A stretch of DNA of 64,000 nucleotides from an uncultured Eubacterium sp. (lineage in GTDB: Bacteria; Bacillota; Clostridia; Lachnospirales; Lachnospiraceae): positions 1 to 64,000 of the forward strand of contig CANDJC010000003.1 in NCBI GenBank assembly GCA_947384955.1. The letters are read 5' to 3'. The position numbers and the translations under genes are program-made. Of the stretch, positions 51,667-61,905 are shown one piece after another. Below the pieces are notes generated by a model. It was not told where the DNA came from and did no database searches. It saw only the letters and a list, made by a program, of their open reading frames with translations. Each line of letters starts with the position of its first letter. Position 1 is the first letter of the stretch.

Positions 51667-54600
51667 TTAACTTTTTACCATGATGCTTTTCACCGTACTA
51701 TATGCTCCATAAATCCGGTTCCCTGCTGAATCAAGACTGTACGCCCGTACTCTGACATAATACTTCTTTCCAGTCTTTAACCCGGTAATTGCCTTCGATT
51801 TCGCAGATGCCTTTGCTTCCTTCGTCTTTGCAGAGGCAAAATTCTTATTTGCAGAATATGATATCTGATACCCTGCAGCACCGTCTGCTTTTTGGAACTC
51901 CGCCTGTATCTGGCCTTTTTTCTTTGATGCCAGCGTCAGCAAGGCAGGTTTTTCCGGGGCTGATGTTTTTGCCCACCGGGCATACAGCGTTACAGCTGCG
52001 TCCAGCGGCTTGCTTCCGCTTACTTTTTCGCCGCCCTGCTTCTGCGTGAACCAGCCGCTGAATGTGTAGTCTTTGCGCTGGGCTTTCGGCATGATGCCTG
52101 GAATATCGCCAGACAGCAGTGTCATAGTTCTGCGGCTTGTTTTTGTGCCGCCGTTTAAATCAAACTGAAGCACATAATGCACTTTTACTACTGATGGCTT
52201 CTGCGGTGTGCCTACAGACGTGCCAGCGCCGCCAGAAGAAGAACTGCCGGAACCGCCGCTGCCGCCGGAAGAAGAACTGCTGCTTCCGCTGCTGCCTGTA
52301 CCACCGTAACCGTTCCCGCCAGAACCGTTCCCGCTGCCGCCTGTGCTGTCAGAATCTTCATTATCAGAGCCGCCTGCAACATCTATCACGCAGAACTGTT
52401 TCAAAAAACTTCCGTCCTTTGTCGACACCGTTACCGTGGCACGCCCGCTTCCGACTGCCGTCACCAGCCCGTTTTCATCCACCCGCGCAACTGATTCATT
52501 ATCCGTCATCCACCGCAGGTTCGGGTTACTGGCATCCATCGGCAAGTGACTGGCACTCAGCTGCACCGTGCGGTCTGATTCGAGTGACATGTTTTTCTGG
52601 CTCAGAGAAAGCTGCTGGACTTTCTTAAAGCTGGCTTTATAGGTATCGCTGTCCGGGTATATGACTTCCTGCCCGGAGCTTCCCTGTGTCCGCAGTGCAT
52701 ACATATCACGTTCAATGTTCAGCGGGCGAAATACATACCCTTCATACAGCATGTCCTTCTTTAGCTGCAGTTCCAGAAACTGCACCGTCCGCTGCACGTC
52801 TTCGTTTGCAATTTCCTCAACCTGATAATTCATCGTTCCGTTTCCCGTACCACGCAAGTTCAGGTAATAGTCATCTCCCGCAAGATAGACCGTCTTCGTG
52901 TCCCCGTCCGCATCCAGCCGGACGTTCTGACTTCCGCCGGACGGCTTATTATTTACAATCGAGCCTGCTTCCTTCCCATCCATGCTGTACACATGCACGT
53001 CCACCGGACAGGCAATATGCACAATTTTGCTGTATGCAAAAAGCGGTTCTGCAAAAACTGTATATGTGCCGTCTGAAAAAGAGCCGTTCCGGTTCCCGAC
53101 AATTTCAGACACATTTTTGTCAACAAGAATACCGGCTGTAACCGCGTCTTCCAGACTCTTCCACTGATATGTGCCATGCAGGGAGTCTTCCGCTGCCTTT
53201 TTCACACTCTGAACAAACAGCCCCATGTCAGTATAACAATTCCGCACAATCTGTCCGCTTTTTGGCACGCCGGACGGAATCCCGCCTTTTTCCAGCACTT
53301 CATAATGCATAACGCTGTAACCCGGGTACAGGTTCCCGCTGCCGTCCGGCTTTCCAAGCCCCATTGTGATTTCAAATGTCTTTATCCCAAACGGAGTCTT
53401 TACCGAAACGTGTGTGATGGCCTGTTCCATGCCGGATGCGAAGTCCCCCTGCGGGTCGATACCGGCTTTTTTCATAACCAGTTCCTTTACATCACTGCTG
53501 CCGGAATACTGGTATGCGTAATTGACTTCTGCAAGCCATGTAAATAAATAGCTTTCCAGAATCTCCATCTGCTCTGCGCTCAGATAGTGTGAAAAATCCT
53601 TTTCCAATAAAAATGGGTCGGCAGATTTTAGGCGTTCCAGCTCGTCTTTCGGGTTTTGGACTTCCGGCTGGACGGGCTCTTCTGGGAGGACGATGGGACT
53701 GTCTTTGAAATGGATTGTTGCATTTAACCGGAGCTTCTCGCTGACACTGCCCTCATCCCAGCCCGGTACTTCAATTTGTTCCCACTGTTCCCTTGTTCCG
53801 CCATAATAAACATCTTCCAGGCTGCTGGTTTCTGGACCATCAAATGCAACACTTGATATTGTAATTACACTAGCTGGAATGATTATAGATTTCAGTTTCT
53901 CACAGTGCAAAAACGCACTTGCATTTATCAGCGTAACTCCCTCTGGAATTTCAGCCTCAGTCAGACTGCTGCATCCCAAAAAAACACAGAGTCCTAATTC
54001 CTTTAAACCTCCCGGTATATTTACCTTTTTCAAGCTTTCACAGCCAAAAAAGGCATTATTTCCCATCTCTGTCACGCTCTCTGGAAGTACAATATCTGTA
54101 GCTGCTGTACATCCAAAAAAAGCATTATTTCCTATCCTTACTACACCATCCGGCAATATCACCGCTGCCAGTTTACTACATTCTTCAAATGCACAATTCC
54201 CAATGGAAACTACCCCCGCCGGCACCGTATATTTCCCGCCTTTCCCCATTGGGCACCGGATAAGTTCCGTTTTTGCTTTATTAAACAATACGCCGTCTTC
54301 AGATGCATAGCTTTCGCTGTCATTTTCTGCATGAATGGCTGTGAGGCCCGGGCAGTCGTCAAAGGTGTCCTCCTGCAAATCTGAGACCGACGCCGGAATG
54401 GCAGCCTGTTCTACGCTGTCGCAGTCTTTGAAAATGCCAGATGCGAGCTTTGTCACACGCTTTCCGTCTAATTCTGCCGGGATGACCGCTTCTGCTTCTG
54501 TACCGTTGTATTTCGTAATGACTGCCGTTCCGTCATCCTGTATTTCGTAATCATACAGCTCCCTTGAATCATCGCCGCGGTAATGCACGGTTATCTCCGA

Positions 54601-56016
54601 AAGCGCCTCCTCATTCCAGGCATCAATCTCTATCTGCTCCCACTGGCTTATTGTACCGTCGTAATAAATATCCTTCAGACTGATGCATTTGGTAAAAATG
54701 TGGGCATCCAGTTTTTTTACCGTGTCTGGGATACTGACTTCTTCCAGCCCCGTGCATCCCGCAAAAAGCAGAGTGTTTAAAACCTCAATGCCATTTGGAA
54801 TGGCAAGCTCCGTAAGTCCGGTACAGTCTTCAAAAGCCTGTCTCCCGATACTGTCCATGCTGGCTGGAAGGCTGAGCTTCGTAAGGCCTCTGCATTCGTC
54901 AAAAGCCGAGTCTCCGATATCTTTTACACTATCCGGGAGTGTAAGCTCCGCAAGACCCGAGCAGGCCCAGAAGGCAGCATCGCCTATCTTTGCAATACCT
55001 TCTGGAAGCGTGAGCTGTGTTATTTTTGTACATTGGTAAAAGGCCCTGCTGCCTATGCTGGTTACCTGTTTTCCGTCAATCTGGGAAGGGACTTCGACTA
55101 TAGTATCCGAACCGCTGTATTTGGTGATTTCTATTGTACCGTCGTCCAGCTCATGATATTCATAGTCCTGTTCTGAACCATTTGAAATAATGCCATCGCT
55201 ACAGTGTATCACGGCATTCAGCAAATCTGAATTATACGGATAACTGATATTGATTCTTTCCCATTGTTTCTGTGTACCGGCATAATATACATCCCTCAAA
55301 CAGGCACAATTGCTGAATGCCATATCTTTTATATACAATACCGTAGCCGGAATCGTTACAGATGCCAGGTTTGTGCAGCCTGAAAATGACGAATCGGGTA
55401 TTTCAGCTGCCCCGTCCGGTATAGTGATTTGTTCAAGACTTTTACAAGCATAAAAAGCACTGTCCCCAATACTAGCTACACTAGATGGAATCGTTATCTG
55501 TGTCAATCCTTTGCATCCATGAAAAGCTCCTTCCTTTATACTGGTTACGTTCTGCAAAATCTCATATGTTCCCGTCTTTCCTGGCGGACAGCAAACTAAC
55601 TCCGTCTCATTTTTACTATATAAAACTCCGTCTTTTGCAGAAAAAACTTTGTTACTGACAGCGTTCACTGCTGCAAGATTTTCACATTCCCAAAAAGCCC
55701 CTGTTTCAATAACCGAAACACTGTCTGGAATTGTTATTTGCGTCAGACCTTTTTCTGGAGGAAAAACAATCGTTCTATACTCCCCAATTACCGTCACCCT
55801 TTTATTATCTATTTCTTCCGGGATACTTATCTCTGTTTCATTTCCAAGATAATAAGTAATCCGAATCGTTCCATCATCCGAAATCACATAGCGATATTCC
55901 TCGTTACTTGAAATTGTCTCCGCCCGCACCTCTTGTACTCTGCAGCAGCTAATTACTGTTCCAGCGGCCATACATATTGCCAGCATAACCGCTGCGGCTT
56001 TTTTCAAAACAGCCAT
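51667..56016 (-). CDS. BspA-like leucine-rich surface protein 2
   Basis: 1449 aa, tandem paralog of the protein encoded at 47321-51628. Signal peptide (AAAVMLAICMAAGTVISCC, about 6-25), LRR blocks with a differing repeat set (residues about 35-780), then the conserved PKDELERLKSADPF module, Big_2, a shorter Gly/Ser linker (GSGGNGYGGTGSSGSSSSS), Flg_new and fibronectin domains. GGAGGAGATACAG before ATG 56016 is copied at the first paralog, so the leader was duplicated too. The N-terminal LRRs differ from paralog 1 far more than the C-terminal third does. Confidence 0.9.
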   Translation of the reverse strand: MAVLKKAAAVMLAICMAAGTVISCCRVQEVRAETISSNEEYRYVISDDGTIRITYYLGNETEISIPEEIDNKRVTVIGEYRTIVFPPEKGLTQITIPDSVSVIETGAFWECENLAAVNAVSNKVFSAKDGVLYSKNETELVCCPPGKTGTYEILQNVTSIKEGAFHGCKGLTQITIPSSVASIGDSAFYACKSLEQITIPDGAAEIPDSSFSGCTNLASVTIPATVLYIKDMAFSNCACLRDVYYAGTQKQWERINISYPYNSDLLNAVIHCSDGIISNGSEQDYEYHELDDGTIEITKYSGSDTIVEVPSQIDGKQVTSIGSRAFYQCTKITQLTLPEGIAKIGDAAFWACSGLAELTLPDSVKDIGDSAFDECRGLTKLSLPASMDSIGRQAFEDCTGLTELAIPNGIEVLNTLLFAGCTGLEEVSIPDTVKKLDAHIFTKCISLKDIYYDGTISQWEQIEIDAWNEEALSEITVHYRGDDSRELYDYEIQDDGTAVITKYNGTEAEAVIPAELDGKRVTKLASGIFKDCDSVEQAAIPASVSDLQEDTFDDCPGLTAIHAENDSESYASEDGVLFNKAKTELIRCPMGKGGKYTVPAGVVSIGNCAFEECSKLAAVILPDGVVRIGNNAFFGCTAATDIVLPESVTEMGNNAFFGCESLKKVNIPGGLKELGLCVFLGCSSLTEAEIPEGVTLINASAFLHCEKLKSIIIPASVITISSVAFDGPETSSLEDVYYGGTREQWEQIEVPGWDEGSVSEKLRLNATIHFKDSPIVLPEEPVQPEVQNPKDELERLKSADPFLLEKDFSHYLSAEQMEILESYLFTWLAEVNYAYQYSGSSDVKELVMKKAGIDPQGDFASGMEQAITHVSVKTPFGIKTFEITMGLGKPDGSGNLYPGYSVMHYEVLEKGGIPSGVPKSGQIVRNCYTDMGLFVQSVKKAAEDSLHGTYQWKSLEDAVTAGILVDKNVSEIVGNRNGSFSDGTYTVFAEPLFAYSKIVHIACPVDVHVYSMDGKEAGSIVNNKPSGGSQNVRLDADGDTKTVYLAGDDYYLNLRGTGNGTMNYQVEEIANEDVQRTVQFLELQLKKDMLYEGYVFRPLNIERDMYALRTQGSSGQEVIYPDSDTYKASFKKVQQLSLSQKNMSLESDRTVQLSASHLPMDASNPNLRWMTDNESVARVDENGLVTAVGSGRATVTVSTKDGSFLKQFCVIDVAGGSDNEDSDSTGGSGNGSGGNGYGGTGSSGSSSSSSGGSGGSGSSSSGGAGTSVGTPQKPSVVKVHYVLQFDLNGGTKTSRRTMTLLSGDIPGIMPKAQRKDYTFSGWFTQKQGGEKVSGSKPLDAAVTLYARWAKTSAPEKPALLTLASKKKGQIQAEFQKADGAAGYQISYSANKNFASAKTKEAKASAKSKAITGLKTGKKYYVRVRAYSLDSAGNRIYGAYSTVKSIMVKS

Positions 56017-56181
56017 CTGTATCTCCTCCCTCCTCTAATCCTATACCTTTCAGCTTCCCAGACGGAACAATTTCCCAGGATTTGCCATTCTTCTTTCTTC
56101 ACTTTCTTTACCGTCACCCGGCAGGCCATCGCCGGATCATCCTCTAAACCGCCGTAATCTCCTGCCGGACTATAACTCTTT

Positions 56182-59100
56182 TTATTTCTTTGTTCGAATA
56201 CTCTTTGCTGTACTGTATGCTCCATAAATCCGGTTTCCCACAGAATCCACACAATACGCCCGCACCCGGACATAATATTTCTTCCCGGCCTTTAGACCGG
56301 TAACTGTTTTTGTTTTCGCAGATGCCTTTGCTTCCCCGGTCTTTGCAGATGCAAAATTCTTATTCGCTGAATACTCTATCTGATAGCCATCTGCCCCGTT
56401 CACTTTCTGAAAGCCCGCCTGTATCTGCCCTTTCTTTTTTGACTGAAGCGTCAGTGCTGCCGGTTTTGCCGGAGCCAGTGCTTTTGCCCACCTTGCATAC
56501 AGCGTTGCTGCTGCGTCCAGCGGCTTGTCCCCGCTTACTTTTTCGCCGCCGTCCTGCTGCGTGTACCAGCCGTCAAATATATAGTCTTTCCGCTGGGCTT
56601 TCGGCATAATGCCCGGGATGTCGCCGGAGAGCAGCGTCATCGTTTTGCGGCTCAGCTTTGTCCCGCCGTTCAGGTTAAACTGAATTACATAGTGCACCTT
56701 TACCACGGAAGGCTGCTGCCCCGCCTGCTGGCCAGAGTTACCAGAAGAAGAGCCTCCCGCACTGCTGCTTCCCGTGCCGCCGCTGGAACTGCCGCCTGTG
56801 CCGCTGCCGGATCCGTTTCCGCCCGCACCGCTGCCAGATCCGTTTCCATCCGTGCTGCCTCCAGAATTATCTCCGCCTGTATTGTCTGAACCGTTATCCT
56901 TTCCCGCAACATCTATGACGCAGAACTGCCTTAAAAAGCTCCCATCCTTCGTCGATACCGTAACGGTTGCCCGTCCCGAGCCGACTGCCGTCACCAGCCC
57001 GTTTTCATCCACCCGCGCAACAGACTCATTATCCGTCGTCCAGCGAAGATTCGGGTTGCTGGCGTCCAGCGGGAAATGGCTTGCGCTCAGCTGCACTGTC
57101 CGGTCTGATTCCAGAGACGTGTTTTTCTGGCTTAAAGATATTTCCTGGACCTTCTTAAAAGAGGCCTGATAAGAATCTTTATCTGCACGGATTATCTCTC
57201 CGCCTGTGCCGTCTTTTTCCACTGTCCGAAGCGCATACATGTCACGGTCGATATTCAGCGGGCGGAATACATAGCCCTCATACTGCATGTCATCCTTCAG
57301 CTGCAGTTCCAGAAACTGCACCGTGCGCTGCACGTCCTCATTCGCGACTTCCTCTACCTCGTACGTCATTGTCCCGGTTCCCGTGCCGCGCAGGTTCAGG
57401 TAATAGTCATCCCCCGCAAGGTAAACCGTTTTTGTGTCTCCGTCCGTATCCAAACGTACGTTCTGATTTCCGCCGGACGGCTTATCATTTACAATCGAGC
57501 CTGCTTCCTTCCCGTCCATGCTGTACACATGCACGTCCACCGGGCAGGCAATGTGCACGATTTTACTGTATGCAAAAAGCGGCTCTGCAAAGATTGTAAA
57601 TGTGCCGTCTGAAAACGAACCGTTCCGGTTTCCGACAATTTCCGACACGTTTTTATCCACAAGAATACCGGCCGTAACCGCATCCTCCAGGCTCTCCCAC
57701 TGGTATGTGCCATGCAGGGAATCTTCCGCTGCTTTTTTCACGCTCTGCACAAACGGCCCCATGTCCGTATAATAATTCCGTACAATCTGGCCGCTTTTTG
57801 GCACCTCAGACGGAATCCCGCCTTTTTCCAGCACTTCATAATGCATGACGCTGTAGCCCGGATACAGGTTTCCGCTGCCGTCCGTCTTTCCAAGCCCCAT
57901 TGTAATTTCAAATGTCTTTATCCCGAACGGGGTCTTTACCGAAACGTGCGTAATAGCCTGTTCCATGCCGGATGCAAAATCTCCCTGCGGGTCAATGCCG
58001 GCTTTTTTCATGACCAGTTCCTTTACTGTGCTGCTGCCGGAATACCAGTATGCGTAATTGACTTCTGCAAGCCATGTAAATAAATAGCTTTCCAGAATGT
58101 CCATCTGCTCTGCGGTCAGATAATGTGAAAAATCCTTTTCCAGCGAAAATGGGTCTGCAGATTTTAAGCTTTCCAGCTCCTCTTTCGGGTTTCGGACTGC
58201 TGGCTGAAGCGGTTCTTCCGGGAGCACAATCGGACTGTCTTTAAAATGGACTGCCACGCCATCCAGCTCAAGCTTTTCACTGGTACTCCCCTCTTCTATA
58301 AGCCCTCCCTGCACTTCTATCTTTTCCCACTGTTCCCTTGTTCCGCCATAATAAATATCTTCCAAAGGCGCCTTCTCTGATTCTAAGCCAAATGCTCCAT
58401 AAGATATTTTAATGACATTGTCTGGTATCGATAAAGACTTCAGACTATCACATTTACCAAAGGCTGACGTTTTTATCCAGGCAGCGTCCTTTGGAATTTC
58501 AACTTCTGCCAGACTGCTGCATCCTAAAAAAGTATCGTAATTTAATTCCTTTAAGCCTTCCGGAACGCTTATTTTTCTCAGGCTGCTGCAATTTTCAAAA
58601 ACAGCCGTTCCCATCTCATCCATATGTTTCGGCAGAACAATGTCTGTAACTTTGGTACAATGCGCAAAAGCGCCGTTTCCTATCTTTGTCACTCCGTCCG
58701 GTACTATTATCATATCCAGCTTTTTACAACTGTGAAAAGAAGAATATTCAAGCAGAACTACGCCGGAAGGTACGGTATATGTCCCGCTTTTTCCCTCCGG
58801 GCACTGAAGAAGCTCTGTCTTTTCTTTGTTGAACAGCACGCCATCTTCGGCTGTATAACTCTCATTCGCTGAATCCACTTCAATCACAGCAAGGTTCGGG
58901 CAGTTGCTAAAAGCAAAACAGGGAATCGTAGTAACGCTGGCCGGTATCACAACTTTTTTCAGGTTTTCACTTTCAAACGCGCTTATACTAATTTTTCCTA
59001 CTGTTTTTCCATCAATTTCAGACGGAATGGTTACTTCCGCATCGGAACCAAGATACTTTGTAATCGCTATCGTTCCTTCGATAAATCCTATGTCTATGTA

Positions 59101-60837
59101 TTCGTAATCCTTCGCTGTTTCATCACCGCCGCTATAATGTATCGTTATTTTCTCATCCTCAAGCCCGCTGGCTGCCTCAACCGCAATCGCGCTCCACTGC
59201 TCTTTTGTGCCGCCATAATAAACATCCGTCAGACTGCTGCATCCATAAAAAGCATGGTAGCCGATAACCGTTACACTGTCCGGGATGGTGATTTCTGTCA
59301 GTCCGGTGCAATCTGCAAAAGCACTGTCAAGTATATCTGTTACACGGATTCCATCTATTTGTGCTGGTATCTCTAACATTTCATTGCTGCCAGTCCCATG
59401 ATACTTAAGGATTCCAATGGTCCCATTCTCCATCATTTTATATTCAAAACCGTTGTAATTTAAATTAGAACCTTTTAAATCCTCAATCGTATATGGAACG
59501 TTTTTTAAAACCGGATAGCCGTTATTTATATTTTTCGTATCTGCAGCCCATACTTCGTCATAACCCATGCTTTTGGAATTTGCATTTAATTCATCCACAA
59601 AATCCTGAGAGATCATTTGGGTACGACTGTATTCAAAAACGGAAGAAGTATCTTGGGGCGGTTCTGTCCATTCGCCACGTCCAGTTTCACATACCCCGTC
59701 AGGAGCTGTTCCTGTAAGCCAGTAGCAATTAGATAATTCCCATACATGACTTGCATGAATAGATGTAATAGCACCAGGATAACCATTTTTTACTTCTCCT
59801 ACCGAATAACTGTTCTTTACAATCTTGTTGGAAGAACTGCCACTGCCTATAATGCCTCCTACATACAAGCGATCTGCTCCAATAGCCTGTCCTTCATTAT
59901 AACAGTTTACAGCTTTTCCATCTTGGCCTGTAATTCCTCCAACACTAAATATTACACCTGATACTCCTTTTTCTGATAATATGTTCCCAAGATTACAACA
60001 TTCCACAGCTTCTCCGCCTGAACCACATATTCCTCCAATCTGAACTAAGGAACTTATACCAGATATCGTGCCATAATTTATGCATTCTTTTATCTCTATG
60101 TCATATCTACCCGCTCCAACAATTCCACCAGCACAATCTCCTTTAACTGCAGCAAAATTAATGCACCTGGATATATTTCCGTACGAATACCCTGCGATTC
60201 CACCTGTACTTGTATAGGTCCCTCCTATAACTTCAACATTCTTTCCACTGATACATTCATTGATAAATCCTTCACAAGGGCCACCTACTATTCCGCCAAC
60301 ATAATATGCCTTTGAAGATGACGGAGAACCTTTCGATATAATCTGTGAATCTTCCAAAATAATTTTTGTAATTCTAGCATTCTTTCCAGTAATCCCGAAC
60401 AAACCTGTGAATATTACATCTGAATTAAGGTTAACACCGCTAATGGTATGAAATCCCCCGTCAAATATTCCATCAAACTGACGAGAATAATCTCCTCCAA
60501 TAACTGTATGATTGTTTTCAACTGATTTATCATACTCCAAATCCGCATTCAATGTAATTGTCTTCCCTGAAAAATCCTCCATTCCAGAATTCACCAGTTC
60601 AGCTATCTTTTCAAATCCCGCAATATCATTTACCACAAATTCTGCAGCCGAGGCATTGTCCTCATAATTCAAAATATCTATCCCGCCTGCCCTTGCCTGC
60701 TGTCCGTTTTCTGTAACCGCGGCTTTGACAACCACCGTACTGTAGAAACTGTCATTTCCTACGCCCGCGCTTCCAGCCGCATTTGCAGCCAGAGCGATTA
60801 TCACTGCCATCGCTGCAATCCTTCTGCACCGCTTCAT
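56182..60837 (-). CDS. BspA-like surface protein 3 with N-terminal GLUG-type repeats
   Basis: 1551 aa. After the signal peptide (IAAMAVIIALAANAAGSAG) an N-terminal block (about 65-430) holds GLUG-like repeats (YYVGGIVGGPCEGFINECIS, TGGIAGYSYGNISRCINFAA, CAGGIVGAG...), as found in M26-type surface proteins, and its DNA is visibly more AT-rich than the rest. LRRs (about 460-860), the conserved PKEELESLKSADPF module, Big_2, Gly/Ser linker, Flg_new and fibronectin domain follow as in paralogs 1 and 2. Start ATG 60837 has GGAGGAT; an ATG 6 bp upstream is too close to it. Confidence 0.9.
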   Translation of the reverse strand: MKRCRRIAAMAVIIALAANAAGSAGVGNDSFYSTVVVKAAVTENGQQARAGGIDILNYEDNASAAEFVVNDIAGFEKIAELVNSGMEDFSGKTITLNADLEYDKSVENNHTVIGGDYSRQFDGIFDGGFHTISGVNLNSDVIFTGLFGITGKNARITKIILEDSQIISKGSPSSSKAYYVGGIVGGPCEGFINECISGKNVEVIGGTYTSTGGIAGYSYGNISRCINFAAVKGDCAGGIVGAGRYDIEIKECINYGTISGISSLVQIGGICGSGGEAVECCNLGNILSEKGVSGVIFSVGGITGQDGKAVNCYNEGQAIGADRLYVGGIIGSGSSSNKIVKNSYSVGEVKNGYPGAITSIHASHVWELSNCYWLTGTAPDGVCETGRGEWTEPPQDTSSVFEYSRTQMISQDFVDELNANSKSMGYDEVWAADTKNINNGYPVLKNVPYTIEDLKGSNLNYNGFEYKMMENGTIGILKYHGTGSNEMLEIPAQIDGIRVTDILDSAFADCTGLTEITIPDSVTVIGYHAFYGCSSLTDVYYGGTKEQWSAIAVEAASGLEDEKITIHYSGGDETAKDYEYIDIGFIEGTIAITKYLGSDAEVTIPSEIDGKTVGKISISAFESENLKKVVIPASVTTIPCFAFSNCPNLAVIEVDSANESYTAEDGVLFNKEKTELLQCPEGKSGTYTVPSGVVLLEYSSFHSCKKLDMIIVPDGVTKIGNGAFAHCTKVTDIVLPKHMDEMGTAVFENCSSLRKISVPEGLKELNYDTFLGCSSLAEVEIPKDAAWIKTSAFGKCDSLKSLSIPDNVIKISYGAFGLESEKAPLEDIYYGGTREQWEKIEVQGGLIEEGSTSEKLELDGVAVHFKDSPIVLPEEPLQPAVRNPKEELESLKSADPFSLEKDFSHYLTAEQMDILESYLFTWLAEVNYAYWYSGSSTVKELVMKKAGIDPQGDFASGMEQAITHVSVKTPFGIKTFEITMGLGKTDGSGNLYPGYSVMHYEVLEKGGIPSEVPKSGQIVRNYYTDMGPFVQSVKKAAEDSLHGTYQWESLEDAVTAGILVDKNVSEIVGNRNGSFSDGTFTIFAEPLFAYSKIVHIACPVDVHVYSMDGKEAGSIVNDKPSGGNQNVRLDTDGDTKTVYLAGDDYYLNLRGTGTGTMTYEVEEVANEDVQRTVQFLELQLKDDMQYEGYVFRPLNIDRDMYALRTVEKDGTGGEIIRADKDSYQASFKKVQEISLSQKNTSLESDRTVQLSASHFPLDASNPNLRWTTDNESVARVDENGLVTAVGSGRATVTVSTKDGSFLRQFCVIDVAGKDNGSDNTGGDNSGGSTDGNGSGSGAGGNGSGSGTGGSSSGGTGSSSAGGSSSGNSGQQAGQQPSVVKVHYVIQFNLNGGTKLSRKTMTLLSGDIPGIMPKAQRKDYIFDGWYTQQDGGEKVSGDKPLDAAATLYARWAKALAPAKPAALTLQSKKKGQIQAGFQKVNGADGYQIEYSANKNFASAKTGEAKASAKTKTVTGLKAGKKYYVRVRAYCVDSVGNRIYGAYSTAKSIRTKK

Positions 60838-60942
60838 AACCATATCCTCCTGTAATGCTTTCCTCCGCCGTCTCTGCCCGCCATTTCCAGATTTAGCCCT
60901 ATTCCTCCATCCGCTTCCAGCCCCGAAAGCCCTGCCGCTCTT

Positions 60943-61668
60943 CTATAAAAACACCGCCACCGCCGAATAATTATCCATCTGCTTCCCGCACCCATGCTTT
61001 TTCACAGCCGTTTCCATCCCCATCAGCCACTCCTTCGGCGTCCCAGCCTTCTTTAACAGCTTCTGCATCGGCCGTTCCTCAATCCACTCCCAGAACCCAT
61101 CCGTACAGAGCAAAAAAGCCTCCCCTCCCATCCGCTTCACCGGCTCTGCGATTTCATACTGCGGCTCATCCCATTCCACACCCATCACACGCAGCAGCCT
61201 GCTGCGGTCCGCGTGCCTGCGTATCTGCTTTTCTTTTATGCGCCCCGCTGCCACCAGCATCTGCGGGACGCTGTGGTCAAGTGTGCGCAGCTTCAGCTTT
61301 TTATCCTGAAAATAATAAATCCTGGAGTCTCCGATATGCCCCCACTGAATTCTGTCACTGTCTGCCAGTAAAACGGTCAGCGTTGTTTTCATCTCCGCCT
61401 TTCTGCGCTGCCGAATCTGTTCCTCCAAAAGCCTCTGCTGGCTCAGTTCAAAACAGCGCTCCAAATACACGCCCGTCACTTCCCCGTTTGCCACAAAATC
61501 GCTTCGAATGCATTCGCACACAAGGCGGGAGGCCTCATCCCCGCCGCCGTGTCCGCCCAGGCCGTCTGCAAGCACAAAGCAGTATGCATCCCCGCGTTTC
61601 TGCACTCCTGTATAATCCTCGTTATATTCCCTCTCTCCAGGATTCGATAAAATATCATATGAAAGCAT
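60943..61668 (-). CDS. PP2C-type protein phosphatase
   Basis: 241-aa cytoplasmic Mn/Mg-dependent Ser/Thr phosphatase. Metal motifs: NEDYTGVQKRG, VLADGLGGHGGGDEAS (about 32-47), IGDSRIYYFQDKKL (about 114-127), LLCTDGFWEW and DNYSAVAVFL at the C-terminus. It follows the PASTA kinase gene by about 215 bp and would reverse its phosphorylation. Start ATG 61668. Confidence 0.93.
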   Translation of the reverse strand: MLSYDILSNPGEREYNEDYTGVQKRGDAYCFVLADGLGGHGGGDEASRLVCECIRSDFVANGEVTGVYLERCFELSQQRLLEEQIRQRRKAEMKTTLTVLLADSDRIQWGHIGDSRIYYFQDKKLKLRTLDHSVPQMLVAAGRIKEKQIRRHADRSRLLRVMGVEWDEPQYEIAEPVKRMGGEAFLLCTDGFWEWIEERPMQKLLKKAGTPKEWLMGMETAVKKHGCGKQMDNYSAVAVFL

Positions 61669-61751
61669 TTCTTCCCCCGTTTCCTCTGCACTGCCCGCAA
61701 AACACTGTCAGCTTCATCCTGTTTCTTCTGCTGTAACATCCGCCATCCAGC

Positions 61752-61905
61752 TGCTATTCCATCATAAAACTGTCGTTATAGGCTGCTATTCTGCCATAAG
61801 GCTTTCGTCACCTGGCCGCTATGCTGCCATAAAATCACCGTCAGCCAGCTGTTATTCCGCCATAAGGCTTTCGTCATCCGGCTGCTATTCCACCATAAAA
61901 CTGCC
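61752..61905. repeat. 33-bp tandem repeats spanning the kinase stop codon
   Basis: Four to five units of about 33 bp, each containing TTTATGG or CTTATGGC followed by GAATAG, GAATAA or GCATAG. The first overlaps the last codons of the kinase gene and the others continue downstream in the same reading frame, so each has its own stop codon. Two units are nearly identical. Confidence 0.85.

Noticed and set aside
61476..61739. Small ORF overlapping the 5' end of the PP2C gene
   Set aside because: It overlaps a well-supported phosphatase start in another frame and lacks a ribosome site.
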